Assembly: GCA_001600635.1 (NCBI GenBank)
Contig: BCKL01000009.1
Coordinates: 186,001 to 250,000, forward strand
Source of the DNA: Leucosporidium creatinivorum
Taxonomy: Eukaryota > Basidiomycota > Microbotryomycetes > Leucosporidiales > Leucosporidiaceae
Direction: 5' to 3'
Length of the DNA: 64,000 nt
In this document: positions 41,726 to 52,029 of the stretch, in pieces
Layout of the letters: every line of letters begins with the position of its first letter
Numbering within the stretch: the first letter of the stretch is position 1
Made by a program: the position numbers and the translations under genes
The notes under the pieces: model-generated
Told to the model about the DNA's origin: nothing
Database searches by the model: none
The model's input: the letters and a program-made list of their open reading frames with translations, nothing else

Positions 41726-42224
41726 TGGTGATCGTGCTATAGACTAGGTTCGTACTCATATAGGGTTCTCATGGATTGTATTAGGGTGTATCGCAGGGCT
41801 TTTGCAGCATCTTTCGGAGCAAGAGAGCAGGATGAGCGAACGCCGAGATTCGGCTCGATGCCCCTGACTTCAGTGCTCGACGCTCAATTAACCTCACGAC
41901 TTGGTATCGGCTTCGGGGACTTGTTGAGCTTCAGCAGACTTGACGAGCTCCTCCTTTACATCATTGGCTCGGTCAAGCGACGCGTCGGACTCGCAACGGT
42001 CGTCGACCTTCGAGTCCCAAGCTTCAACGGCTTTCGCTCTTGACTTCCAACGTCTATACAGACTCGACTCTGCTCTGTTCCCTTCTCTTCACTACAATTG
42101 AATCGGCGAGCGGTTGACCCCCTCTCTCAAGACTGAAGGTCCGTGCACCGAGCCGACTTGCCGTCCGCTTCTCTCGCACCTTTCTCTCTCCCGCCTCATC
42201 TTTCGCTTCAAGCTGGCGCGCTCC
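41726..42224. other. Intergenic region between Zn2Cys6 and TPR genes
   Basis: About 500 nt. A plus-strand ORF at 41771-42043 has no recognisable match or splice context. No element named. Confidence 0.4.
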
Positions 42225-44118
42225 ATGGCGGCCGTGGGTGGCCCTTCTTCGCCCACGACGCGCACGAAGCTTTCAGCGATTCCGGAAGAGCCGTTCCCTC
42301 TCCCTCCGACTCTACGACGGAGCAAAAGACGACCTCCGCCGCCCACCCTTCCCGAGCCGTCCTCGTCGAAATCTGAAACTGCTTCGGGGGACGCCAACTT
42401 GTCGGAGGAGAAGCTGCTGCTGTATGTTGAGGCAAAGGCACTGTATACGAGTGGAGTAGAAACTCTGAAGCAGGGGAAGAAGGGAGTGGTGCTGGCGCTA
42501 CCCCTCTTCAGTCGGGTGAGCGCCGCCGAGAGCTGTTCTCGGAAGGGCTTGGCTGATCGTTCACGCCCTACAGGCTTATACGCTCTTTGCGGGAGAGTTG
42601 GAGCGACCGGATAAGGCGCAAAAGGCCTTGAGCCAGATGGCCTGGTGCATCGCGACATTAGCGCTTCGAGCGAGGAAGGAAAAGGACTTTGAGAGGGCTA
42701 TCAAGGGGTTCCGGGAGGTAAGCTGCTTTCCTTCTTGTTCGCAAACCGAGCTACCGCTCATCGAAGTTTCCTCCGAGCAGTCACGGACGATTTATCGAGC
42801 GGTCGCCGAGACGTCGAGATCAGCCAATGCGGTTGAGGCGAGAGCTAAGGAAGCCATGGCCGTCTTCCAGCTCGGAATAGCTCTCGGAGAGATCAAGGAT
42901 CTCACTGGCGCAACTGAGACTATCAAGGAGGTGAGTCCTTTTCTCTCTGCTCGGCCAGAGCTCGGCGCTCCGAGTCGCCTCCGGAAAAGAACCGCTTGTG
43001 TCGAGACCTGGCTGACCTTGAGACCTCCAACAGGCTTCCCAGATCTACGCCTCAATACGAAGGGAGCCCGAGGAGGCCATGTGCCTCTGCGAGCTCGCCA
43101 GTCTCCTCACTCGGCGAGATCCTGCAGCGGCGCTCTTCTTCCTCAAGCAGGTGCGTAGTTTCTCGGCTCCTCGGTCGCTGCTCAGCTCACCCATCGCTCT
43201 CCGCATAGTCTCTCCTCATCTTCTGCAAGCTCGAGGACTCGTATAAAGAGGCTCGTAGTCTGTACGATATCGGGTCGCTGGCGTCACAGGGTCGAGATTA
43301 CGCTTCCGCTTTCGCCTACTTCGTCCAGGTCAGTTCTAAGCCTCTCTGAAAGCTCCGTTGACTGCTCGCTGACCACTCTTGCTGGCTTTCCAGGCGCGAG
43401 TGATTTTCCGACGACGAGGCGACTCGGTGGACGATGCGAACTGCTCTTATCAGCTCGGCAAGCTCGCTACAAAAGGCCAACAGTTCTCTGCAGCAGTGAC
43501 TTATTTTGAGGAGGTGAGTTAGCTCTACCTCGTCTGCTGTAGTCGACAGAAGGGCTGGCTGCCGTGCTTTGGCGATACTCATCGCGCAGGCCAGCAACAT
43601 TTACCACGTCCATGAGCAGCCTCTCGACGAGGCATGGTGCTACTATCGACTTGCTCTTGTTCTTCTCAAGCTCAAAAGCGCCGACACTACGGAGGCTGCG
43701 TCGATCGAGCTTCCCGTCGACTACCTGACCGAGGTTCGCTCTCCCTGCACCGTTCGAGCTTCGCCTCTGACTTGTCACTGTCCTCCTGCAGGCTCGAAAT
43801 CTTTTCCGAGACACTGGGGAGCGAGAAGCCGAGGGCTCGTGTCTCATGCGACTCGGCAAAATTCTAAAGGAAGTCGACCCCGAGATTGCCAAGGCCTGCT
43901 TGAAGGAGGTGAGTGGAGCTCGCTTGCATGTTCGACTCGCGGAAGAAGGACGAGACTGATCGCCGCTCCGGCTCATCTCACAGGCTCTCGACTACATCGA
44001 CCCCCAGCGCGACGTCAAAGGTCGCCGAACGACACTGGTGCTGCACCAGCTCGAGGCCTCCGAGGAGCGACCGAGCCCCTCACCAGCGGCAGCCGCTGAT
44101 GCATGGTGGACAGCGTAG
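42225..44118 (+). CDS. TPR-like repeat protein with one repeat per exon
   Basis: A scaffold-type helical repeat protein of unknown partner. The ATG at 42225 starts a Pro/Ser-rich N-terminus of about 60 residues, then about nine repeats of roughly 40 residues. Consensus: A-x2-I-Y at the first helix, an acidic residue pair, EA-x-C-x2-LG/LA in the second helix and a trailing A-x2-F/Y-x2-E. Examples: SLLIFCKLEDSYKEARSLYD, ARVIFRRRGDSVDDANCSYQ, ASNIYHVHEQPLDEAWCYYR, ARNLFRDTGEREAEGSCLMR. Nearly every repeat is its own exon, flanked by phase-0 introns that cut just before the leading residue of the next repeat. The stop is at 44116-44118. The repeats resemble the tandem TPRs of the LGN/rapsyn kind, but no orthologue is recognised. 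It is convergent with the EAF gene. Confidence 0.72.
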
Positions 44119-44358
44119 TGTGCGTCGGTATTCTGCTCTGTGCTTGGCGAGTTGCTGAGCTTCCTTTCGCCGACAGCCCTTCAGCCGGATTTGGTCGCCG
44201 GTCAATTCGCAACTTTCCCTCTGCTTTGGCTTCCTCTCCTCTCAGCACATACACGATGATGTAACATAGTATGCATTCGTTATTCGTGACTACGGAAGCA
44301 CAGACGGACGTCCCCTTCTAGCAAAGCTCGGCGCCTTCTCAGCTCGACCCGCTCCGAC

Positions 44359-46439
44359 TCAATCCTCCTCGCTCTCCGAATCAGGGATGTCAGCTGCTCG
44401 TCGAGCGGCGTCCGCATCGTAGCCTGCGAGAGTGGCATCAGCATTAGGGCTCGAACTCGGCGAGCTCGAAGTCGGGTGAGTGTAGGACTCACCGCCCAAG
44501 CGAACCGGTCCCTTCTGCGCCCTCGCTCCTCCTGCACTCGACGACGCCGGTATCTTACTCGCGACCGAGCTCCTCATGCTCGCCGGCACCTTACTAGCAT
44601 ACCCCGCCCTCGCACCCATACTCGCCGGTATTTTGCTCGCCGCTGCTCCCTCTCCCCTCTTCGCACCTCCCTTGCCCTTCCCCAGCTGACCCTGAACCCG
44701 TCCAGGAGCGACCGCCGGCCCAGTGAGCGCACTGTTGATGCTACTGGCGAGGATCTCCATATCGTCGCTCTCGTCGTCCGAGTCGCTGCCGCTGCCTGAT
44801 CCCGAGCCGCTGTCACTTGCGACCGTGGCGACTGGAGGAGCCTTCATGGGAGCTTTGCGAGCTGCTGGACGAGGGTTCGCGCTTCCTCCTGCGCTGGCAG
44901 AGAGGATCGAGCCCGGTCGAGCGAGGTAGCCCTCGGGTATGCCCGAATCCTCCTCGTCCGAGCCTGAGCCTGAGCCCGAGCCTGATGACTCGTCCGAGTC
45001 GCCGTCGCTGGACCCTTCCGACGATGAGATGGTCGCCTTGGAGAGTGGGACCGACTTTTGGGCGACCGAGGAGCGTCGTCGACCTTTCTTGGGCGAGGAG
45101 GAGCCTTCGGCGGTAGCGGTGGAGGAGGCGGGAATTTTCGAGGCTTTCGAAGGAGCCTTGCGAGATGGTGGTCGTTTGGAAGCTACGGGAGCTTTCTGCG
45201 CGGGAGATGAGCGCGGAGGTGGTGCAGGTGCGGCGACGGGGGCTGGAGGAGGTGCAGGCTGGAGAGGTGGTGGAGTTGGTCGAGGAGGGGAGGATTTGGG
45301 AAGGTTGAGTGTGGGGACAGGAGCGGGAACGACGGGAGCTGGTGGTGGTACAGGCTGAGGTTTGGGCTTTGGCGGTGGTGGAGCGCGACCGGCGGGTGTT
45401 GAGGATCGCGAGGTGGGGAGGGAGAGGGGAGCCGGTTTTGGAAGTGGAGCGGCGACGACAGGCGCCTTAGGCTCGGCTGGTGGTGCTGATAGTTTAGTGC
45501 TTGCTCCACCACCGAACGAGATGTTCCCAAAGTCCTCCACCTCTGGCTCCTGCTTCTTCGGCGGCGCGCTGACTGCGCCGACCGGCGCCCTTGACCTTCC
45601 TCGAGCGCCATTATCCTCCGGACCACTCTCGCTCGTCGAAACGGCACCAGAGAGTCCAGTATCGCTCTTCCGAGAAAGCGACTGCCGTGCACGCTCGCTA
45701 GCCAGCTTGCGGAGGTGGGCTGGTGGAACGCTGGGCACTCGGATCTCGCTGTCCTCCGAGTCTTGCGAGTCGGAGGAGGCGGCGTCGGTACCTCGAGACG
45801 ATGCGCGTAGCTTTGATGGACCTGCTGCCATGAGAGAAGCGGGAGCTGGTGGTCGAGGAGCTGGGTGGGAAGTGGGGAGCGCCGGAGTTGGGCCGCCGTG
45901 GCCTTCGCGGTCGACGGCAAGGCGTACATTGCCGCCTACGCGCTCGAGTGAGAAGCTCTGTATTGGTGTAGACGCTGTCAGCGAGCTCTTCGACTAGATC
46001 CGAGACAAAAGGGCGCACCTGCAGCTCCTCATCCCAAATTAAGACACAGTCGACCTCCTTCGCCGTTTCCACCTTGCCCGAGAAGCGATGCTCTGCAGCT
46101 TTCCCTCCTGCTACTGCGCTGCCGCTGGTCGACGGGAAGGCGGCGTAGACGGCCGACGACGAGCCTGGGTCCGCCCACAGCTTGCCGGCCATGCTGGCGT
46201 CGAGCGAAGCCGGCTTCGAGGCGTCTGTTGGAGCTGCAGGGGTCAGTTATGATCTAGATAATGTCGTACAACCCGCGCTCAGCCGCCGAACTTCCTGTGG
46301 ACTCACATTTGAGCGAGAAGAGTGCGTCCTGTTGGCTGGCGCCCGCACCCGCTGAGGCCGAGATGAAGCTGGAGCCGAAGTGAATATCGTGCAGCGTGTC
46401 GCTAACAGTAGTCTCTGCACTTGCTGCTACCTGCGCCAT
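44359..46439 (-). CDS. eaf1: EAF-family RNA polymerase II elongation factor
   Basis: EAF proteins bind ELL and stimulate Pol II elongation. Three exons: 46439-46308, about 46234-46020 and from about 45960 to the stop at 44359. Together they give an N-terminal EAF domain: HDIHFGSSFISASAG, FSLKSPTDASKPASLDAS (built across intron 1), HRFSGKVETAKEVDCVLIWD and QSFSLERVGGNVRLAVDREG (built across intron 2). The remaining ~500 residues are low complexity: Pro/Ala-rich, with Ser/Asp runs (SSEGSSDGDSDESSGSGSG) and three SKIPAS/SKVPAS repeats; acidic Ser-rich tails like this are typical of EAFs and act in transactivation. A segment at about 44491-44423 has intron signals (GTGAGT, TGCTGAT, CTCGCAG) but is 69 nt and open, so the last residues may or may not include it. 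Confidence 0.82.
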
Positions 46440-47021
46440 GCCGGTCTCGCTCCAAGCTGGCGAAAGAGAGCGCGTAATGAGCGGGGTGATACAGCTGGGC
46501 GATCCTCTGAGCGTGATGTAGGGTTGTAGGTCGACTTGGGCGTAGTGCAGGAACTCCAGAGGCTGTACGAGACCGGAGGCGAAGCGAGCAAAAGATGTAG
46601 CGAGAAGACAACCCAGCTCTAGACTTCGTCGCGCCCCTTCTCCTCAGCTCTCCTCAGCCAGCTCGGCAGCCGAATCGCGCAAATTGCTGCAGTTGATCAA
46701 TCGAGAGCGAGTAAGCAGCGCTGCGTAGTGGGACTCTCGGGAGCCGCTGAGCTGGGCTGCCAGCTCGCCTCACGTCTTGCCGCCCATTCCAGTGCACTTC
46801 TCGGCGAAAGCGCTCTCGCCTTGGCCGGTCTCGTTCGCGGTGCCGCCTCGATTTCCATATCGATGGAGAGCAAGGTGTGACTCTTAGCTCTCAAGTAGCT
46901 ACAGCGCGTTCTCCTACTTCTCCTTGGTTCCGCCCCTCGCTCGCGGCAGGGTTGCTGCTGCTCAAGATCGCAATGCTCGGCGTTTCAAGGTGCGTAACAG
47001 TCGCCAGATGAGCGCCCAAAT
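46440..47021. other. Intergenic region upstream of EAF, downstream of F-box-like copy C
   Basis: About 580 nt. Short open stretches only; no gene supported. Confidence 0.4.
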
Positions 47022-48664
47022 CTAAGGAAAGAATTGAATCAGCTCGTGCTCGTCCACGCGAGGAGGAAAGAGCGACTTGAGCTCACTCACTAAACCGCCG
47101 AGGTCAGTAGGCCTTGATGCGATGCCTCGTGCCTCCAGCCGCGCGCAGACCTCCGCCTCGCTCCAGCTGCTCCGAGATGCAGGTTGATGTCCTCGACCAT
47201 CCGAGGTCGAGTATCGGAGGCGGCGAAGATGGACGGAGGAGGGTGCCCGGAGGAAAGCGAGAAGCGTCGCTGAGGAGAAGTGGATGGAGCGGATGTCGAG
47301 TGAGACGAGAGTGGACGGGAGATGTTCCAGAGGGATGACAGGAGCGAGGTCCAGGTGCGTTGGTCCTGCTAAGGTAATCGACTGCACGCTCGGCGGCAGG
47401 CTGGCGAAGAGTGCACGACAGCGACCCTTCTCCAGCGAGCCCATCGTCTCATTCTCTAGTATCGAGGAGCGGCGCATTACGCTCAAGTACAAAAGGTTTG
47501 GGAAGTTTGAAAGTTGAGGGGTGGCAAAGGTGGAAGCGGAGATGTCGAGTGGGAAGGAGAGGTGCGTCAGGGTCCGAGCGGAGTGATGGAGGAGGGCTTC
47601 TATGGGATCAGCACCAGTCGGCGAATACCCCTCGATGTGGAGCTCTTTGAGGGTGACCGGAAGCCTGGACGGGAGGCTTATAGAGGCGTCGAAGTCGAGC
47701 GACAGGTATTGTAGCGTATCCTGCTCCTGTAGCAGCTGCCAGAGCTCTGGATCGACTGCCCCCGGTCGGTCCTCGTCCTCAGCGAAAGATCCGAGGCGGA
47801 GACCGCGAAATCGCTGCCTCGACTGCCACAGCATGCGAGCGAAGTGCGAGCTCTCCGCCCCAGCCCCGTTGCTGAAGGTGACGTGCTGAGGTCGGCACGC
47901 ATCCAGCAGAACCGAAACAGGATGTAGCGCGTTGACGTGATCCATGATGTCGTCACTGTTGGCCAGGGTGAGCTCCATGCGGCGCACGAGGGAGGCGAGG
48001 TGGGGGTGGCGAGGGAGACTCGACGAGAGCTGTCCATAGCTTATAGCGAGGTCGGAGCCACGCTTGGCGCTGCTGGGTAGGTCGAGAGGCTTGCCCTCTG
48101 CGTCACGCTCCTGGTCGTAGACCCTAAGGTACAGCGTGTGGTAGAGAGCTTCTCGGGCGAGGGGGAGAAACTCTTGGAGACGAGGCAGCAGGCGGCGACG
48201 TCCAAAGCCGTATACTGTTCCGCGCCAAGCTCATGGAGAATGATGGAGATGATTTCGGAAGGGAGGGTAGGGCGAGAGGGGTCGTAGGCGGTCGAGGGAG
48301 GGAGGGGAGCGGCGAAGAGGGCGACGGCTTGAGCGAGGAGCGAGGAGAGGGCGGGAGCGTCGGAAATGGGCAGGGAGGCGGTAGATGAGGAATTGATCGC
48401 TTGTAGGATGTCGATAGCTTCCAAGAGAGGGCGAGAGCTCTGCAGCGGAAACGACAGTCGGTGAGCTCACGAGAAGGCGCCGTTCTGCACCTCTTGACGA
48501 CTAACCAAAGCATAGCCAGCGGGCACTGTAATCTCCTGCAGCTCCTTCAGCTCCTCCAGCAAGCGACGACAGCTTCCGGATGGCAAACAGCCCTTCTCGA
48601 CGTCGAGCTGCCCCCAAAGCGTGAGCATTGCCTTCTGCAGGCCAGTAGCTAGGGCCGTGGCCAT
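47022..48664 (-). pseudogene. F-box-like protein, paralogue C (one frameshift)
   Basis: The ATG at 48664 opens MATALATGLQKAMLTLW and QLDVEKGCLPSGSCRRLLEE; an intron with a GTTAGT donor lies at about 48510-48437. The F-box-like core follows (LPSEIISIILHELGAEQYTA, VAACCLVSKSF). At about 48165 one base is missing relative to copies A and B (the run after KSF), so the frame changes inside the F-box motif. The original frame resumes in another phase (LYHTLYLRVYDQERDAEGKP) and then stays open for about 350 residues to the stop at 47022. The single lesion makes it a recent pseudogene, a sequencing error, or a gene with an unusual intron. It stands head-to-head with orphan copy 3, the same arrangement as copy A with orphan copy 1. 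Confidence 0.62.
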
Positions 48665-49069
48665 GTTGGTCGATGAAATGAGCTTCGGGCTACTTCCTGG
48701 CTGTCCTGCTGTATCGAAGCGCGTCGAGAGCTGGAAGACGAGGTGAGGAGCGGAGGGAGAGCTGTGTAACGGCTCGCTTCTCGAAGTTGGCCGGCTTGAG
48801 CTTCGACTTCATCTTGCTTGCTGTCTGGAACTGCTCGATACGCTACCTACAGGTCTCAAGCTCAACTTCTGCTCTGCTAGCGAGGTACAGCTCGCGCACT
48901 GCCATCGCCGACGGACTCTTCTGCCCCCTCTGACTCTCGCCCCGCTGAATCCCTGCCCCTCGAGGCGAAGCAAGAGGAAATCTCTCTGTCGTTCCTTTCG
49001 TTCTCTCCTGCTTTGTATCTAGCTGCTACTGCCGCTCCTCGCCTTTCATCCCGCCGCCGAGCCTTCGGC
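48665..49069. promoter_or_regulatory. Divergent promoter region, F-box-like copy C and orphan copy 3
   Basis: About 400 nt. Bases 48710-48815 match the corresponding flanks of F-box-like copies A and B. The orphan-proximal half shows no obvious conservation by eye. Confidence 0.5.
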
Positions 49070-50033
49070 ATGATCACAGCCGAGGAGGATGTATTCGCCG
49101 CCTTCGCCTCCAAGACACTAACTCAAGCATTCCCCCTACCAGCGACACGACCCATTCCCCTCTCCGCCGCCAACTCACTGCTCAATACTGGTGTCAGACT
49201 CGCGGAGCAGTGGCTCGGCGGTTCGGGGCACTCTCCCCTTTTCCCCCCTCACAATCCCCTTCATCCGACACAAGTCGAGCTCTTCATCGAATTCAAGGCC
49301 AAGGACCTCCTCAAACATTTCAAGGGACTGTTGGCCAAGATACAAGCCCGTCAGCACCCGGAGGAGGGCAAACGACCCCCATTCTATCGAGTGCTGTCAC
49401 CGAGCGAGGAAGGCCCCCTGCTCACGCTCTGGTCAAGATGCACGGTTCACTTCTCCAACGTGCTTCCCGTGATGACTGTGAGCTGCCCTCCTTACCTCTC
49501 TCTCTCTCTCTCTCGAGCTCGGTGCCATCGCTGACCCGATTCGGCGACGGCGGTATTCTAGCTGCTTTTCGCGGATCATGGAGGCGGCCAGGCATCCAAC
49601 TATGTTGAGAAGATCACGTTCAGTATGCTGGACACCGCTGTAAACGTCGAGGACGTCGAATGGCAGCTCTTTGTTGGCTGGAGGGACTGGCATTCGCCTC
49701 AGACGACGACGTGGGAGCGAGCCAATGTGCGTTGTTCCCTTCTCTGTGAACCTCTCACCTTCCCCTACTGAATATTTACTTGATAATAGACTCTTCTTGC
49801 TGCACGAGACTACGCCCATGTACGTGATGGCTCTCAGTGCTCAACTCGGCGATCCTTTGCCGACTACTTTCTTCCTCCCTCAGCTTGCAGCCACAGCGCA
49901 CGAGCCCTCAGCAGGCGCCATAGCGTCACACGGAAGATGCGGTGCTAGCGGATGGCACCTAGCTAGCCTTAGCTCTCGTCAAGCGAGGAGGAGCGGGATC
50001 AGCGAGGAGGAGTTGAGGGAGCGCTGGGCGTAG
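49070..50033 (+). CDS. Orphan family protein, copy 3
   Basis: Third paralogue of the unrecognised family. Exons at 49070-49477, 49562-49726, 49790-49819 (30 nt) and 49884-50033 join in phase 0 to give about 250 residues. Matches to the other copies are the AFPLPATRPIPLS segment, a WLGG turn, ENxVxW-type second exon (VEWQLFVGWRDWHSPQTTTW), ERAN, the 10-residue exon TLLAARDYAH and the C-terminal LSSRQARRSGISEEELRERW motif just before the stop. Exon 2 is exactly 165 nt, as in copy 1. The N-terminal half is the most diverged of the three, while the C-terminal 20 residues are nearly identical to copy 1. No catalytic motif, signal peptide or membrane segment seen. Function unknown. Confidence 0.73.
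49496..49514. repeat. CT dinucleotide microsatellite in intron 1 of orphan copy 3
   Basis: A short (TC)n run of about nine units inside the intron at 49478-49561; likely length-variable. Confidence 0.7.
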
Positions 50034-50341
50034 CGAGTCGGCATCAATGGGGAGCCGTAGAGGGGGGTGATCCGATGGAACTAGACTTCCTAGAGCCGGA
50101 CATGTCTACGTAGAGCAAGTCTTCAAGCCAGAAGTATGAGAGAGCGCTGTGGGCTGAGCCTGCTTCGGCGACGGCTTCGACTCGGAGCGTAAAATCGGCT
50201 GTACTTTAAGGCTGCAGCGTCTCTGCTCTTGGAAATGGCGACTGATCTACCTTCTTTTTTCTACCCGGCTACAAGCTGCTCGCCAACCCTCTACATGTCC
50301 CGACACCTCCGACCTCTCGCTCCCTCGGCCGAGCTTACAGC
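50034..50341. other. Intergenic region left of the inverted-repeat element
   Basis: About 310 nt downstream of orphan copy 3. No gene or named element. Confidence 0.4.
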
Positions 50342-50606
50342 CAAGTGCAGAATTTAGCGGACAGAGGAGCTTCGTTCGTGCACCTGTTTCGGCGCTCGGC
50401 TACGCTGGCTCAGCTACAGGACGTCGCCACGACTTGCTGCTTTGCAGAGAGTGAGAGATGACTCGTGTCTGCGCACTGCCGCTCGACCGAACCCTCCACC
50501 TGCTCTGCCTGACCTGCTCGGCGCCGAAATGTCGAGTAGGGCAGGGAGGAGCCTCGACGAGGTCGCTTCCAATTCAGACTCCTCTGTCCGCTAAATTCTG
50601 CACTTG
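50342..50606. mobile_element. MITE-like element with perfect 28-bp terminal inverted repeats
   Basis: Bases 50342-50369 and 50579-50606 are exact reverse complements over 28 nt (outer end CAAGTGCAGAATTTAGCGG, inner end ACAGAGGAG). Pairing continues imperfectly a few bases outward. The 209-nt interior has no ORF. Size (265 bp), non-coding interior and long perfect ends fit a miniature inverted-repeat transposable element derived from a DNA transposon. I could not find an unambiguous target-site duplication, and there is only one copy in the window, so a structured RNA or regulatory hairpin remains possible. Confidence 0.55.
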
Positions 50607-50990
50607 ACTATAGACCGAGCACGAGCATCGCTTCGATGCACGCTCCTCTCGATGTCCCGAGTCTTGCAGCGCTGTGTTGGCTTTCCGCGCCGCCTCGAAA
50701 AGATCTGCAGAAGACCACGCTGCAAGGAGACAATGAACCAGGAGGATGCGTAAGCGCAGGAGTCTGTCGGCTCGGCGAGAGGGGGGAACGAGAGACCGAG
50801 TGTCCTGTGTGCGGGCATCGGATTCTTTGTCTTGCTCCAGCCATTCGAGCTTTGCTCATTTGCTTCTTCTCTTCCTCCTTTTTTTTTACAATATCGCTCC
50901 CTGCACCATCACCTCAGCTCCCTCGCGCTTTCCTGTCGACCTCAGGCTCTCCCTTCCTCGTTGGTCGACTCCCTCAAGTTTTCAACAAAA
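50607..50990. other. Intergenic region right of the inverted-repeat element
   Basis: About 380 nt leading to the next ATG, with a T-run near 50879-50888 and a C/T-rich leader. No gene supported. Confidence 0.4.
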
Positions 50991-51617
50991 TGTCGCCCTC
51001 TCCCGTCAGGAGCAGCTCCAAAAACCTTGATCCAGCTATCCTGCACCAAGCTCCCTTGCTACCTCCTCCCACATCTACAGCACCGCCACAAGCTGCACTG
51101 GCAGCATCTCGGCGGACTCCCAAGTTCCGAGAGGTCAGCGGGATGAAAGGGCTGGTTTGCATCTGTCTGGCACTCGTAGCAGCTGCTTTGTATCTAGTGA
51201 GTCTACCATCGAGAAGTCACGAACGTGCAGCTAATCTCGTTGCCCTGCAGAGCTGCTTCGGCGCTTCCGGTCCATTTGTTCGTCTCCTTTGCCCTCGATT
51301 CATGGCCTTAGGAGCACTCTCTAACGCAGCCTGAAACGTAAAATTAGGCTCTTCTATACTCAATCTCTGTCCCTCGACAAGCAGTCGACTCCGCACCTTC
51401 TCAAACCACCTCACTCACCATCGCCGAACCGCTCGTCGGCTTCGTCTACCCTCAACGACTGCGCTTGGTGAAAGGGAAAGACGGTCAGATTGAGGATCCG
51501 GAAGAAACCGAGGTCCCTTGGAAGGAGTGGGGGTTGGCAGCACCGGGAGGAGCTCGGAGAAGGGCACGAAGCGAGAAGGAGGCTCGGCGCCGAAGCGTGA
51601 AGGAAAGGAGGGATTGA
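50991..51617 (+). CDS. Small single-pass membrane protein, unrecognised
   Basis: The ATG at 50991 opens a Ser/Pro-rich N-terminus of about 50 residues, then one hydrophobic helix (MKGLVCICLALVAAALYL) that ends at a GTGAGT donor (about 51198). The final exon is supported by an open, charged frame (GFVYPQRLRLVKGKDGQIED, PEETEVPWKEWGLAAPGGAR) ending at TGA 51615-51617. The middle exon after the acceptor at about 51250 reads SCFGAS and then needs a second intron with a weak donor to reach the last exon in frame, so the internal structure is uncertain. About 140-150 residues. A type II single-pass topology is inferred. No family recognised. Confidence 0.5.
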
Positions 51618-52029
51618 GAGGGGGGTGGACGGATGGACTTTGAAAGTATGATAGAATGAGATTGAATGACACTGGTACAGGTGAAAAGACACTGGTTTGC
51701 TGTACATGAGAGGGTGGATAGCCCCGGGGAGAGAAGAGAGCTCGGCGCTCCCCTTGGCGCTGCTCTGTACATTCTAGCGCGCAACAGACTGAGCCCGAGC
51801 GGTTGAAAAGTCAAGCGCTGCCCCTTTGCTGTCCTGCAGCTCGTTGTAGCCTCATGACTCCCGCCCTCATTCCCACTCTTGAAGCGCGCTGACCGCGTCG
51901 CAGCCTCTCTCTTCCTGCTCCGTCTCGCTCGTCTCGCGTCAACCTCTCGGTACAGCCCAATAGAGGCGTAAAGCTCGTCATGTAAGCCCTCAGACCTGCC
52001 TTCTACCATCCTACACCTCGCCTCCTCGC
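51618..52029. other. Intergenic region upstream of the DCAF7 gene
   Basis: About 410 nt; 3' region of the small membrane protein gene and promoter of the next. No element named. Confidence 0.4.
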
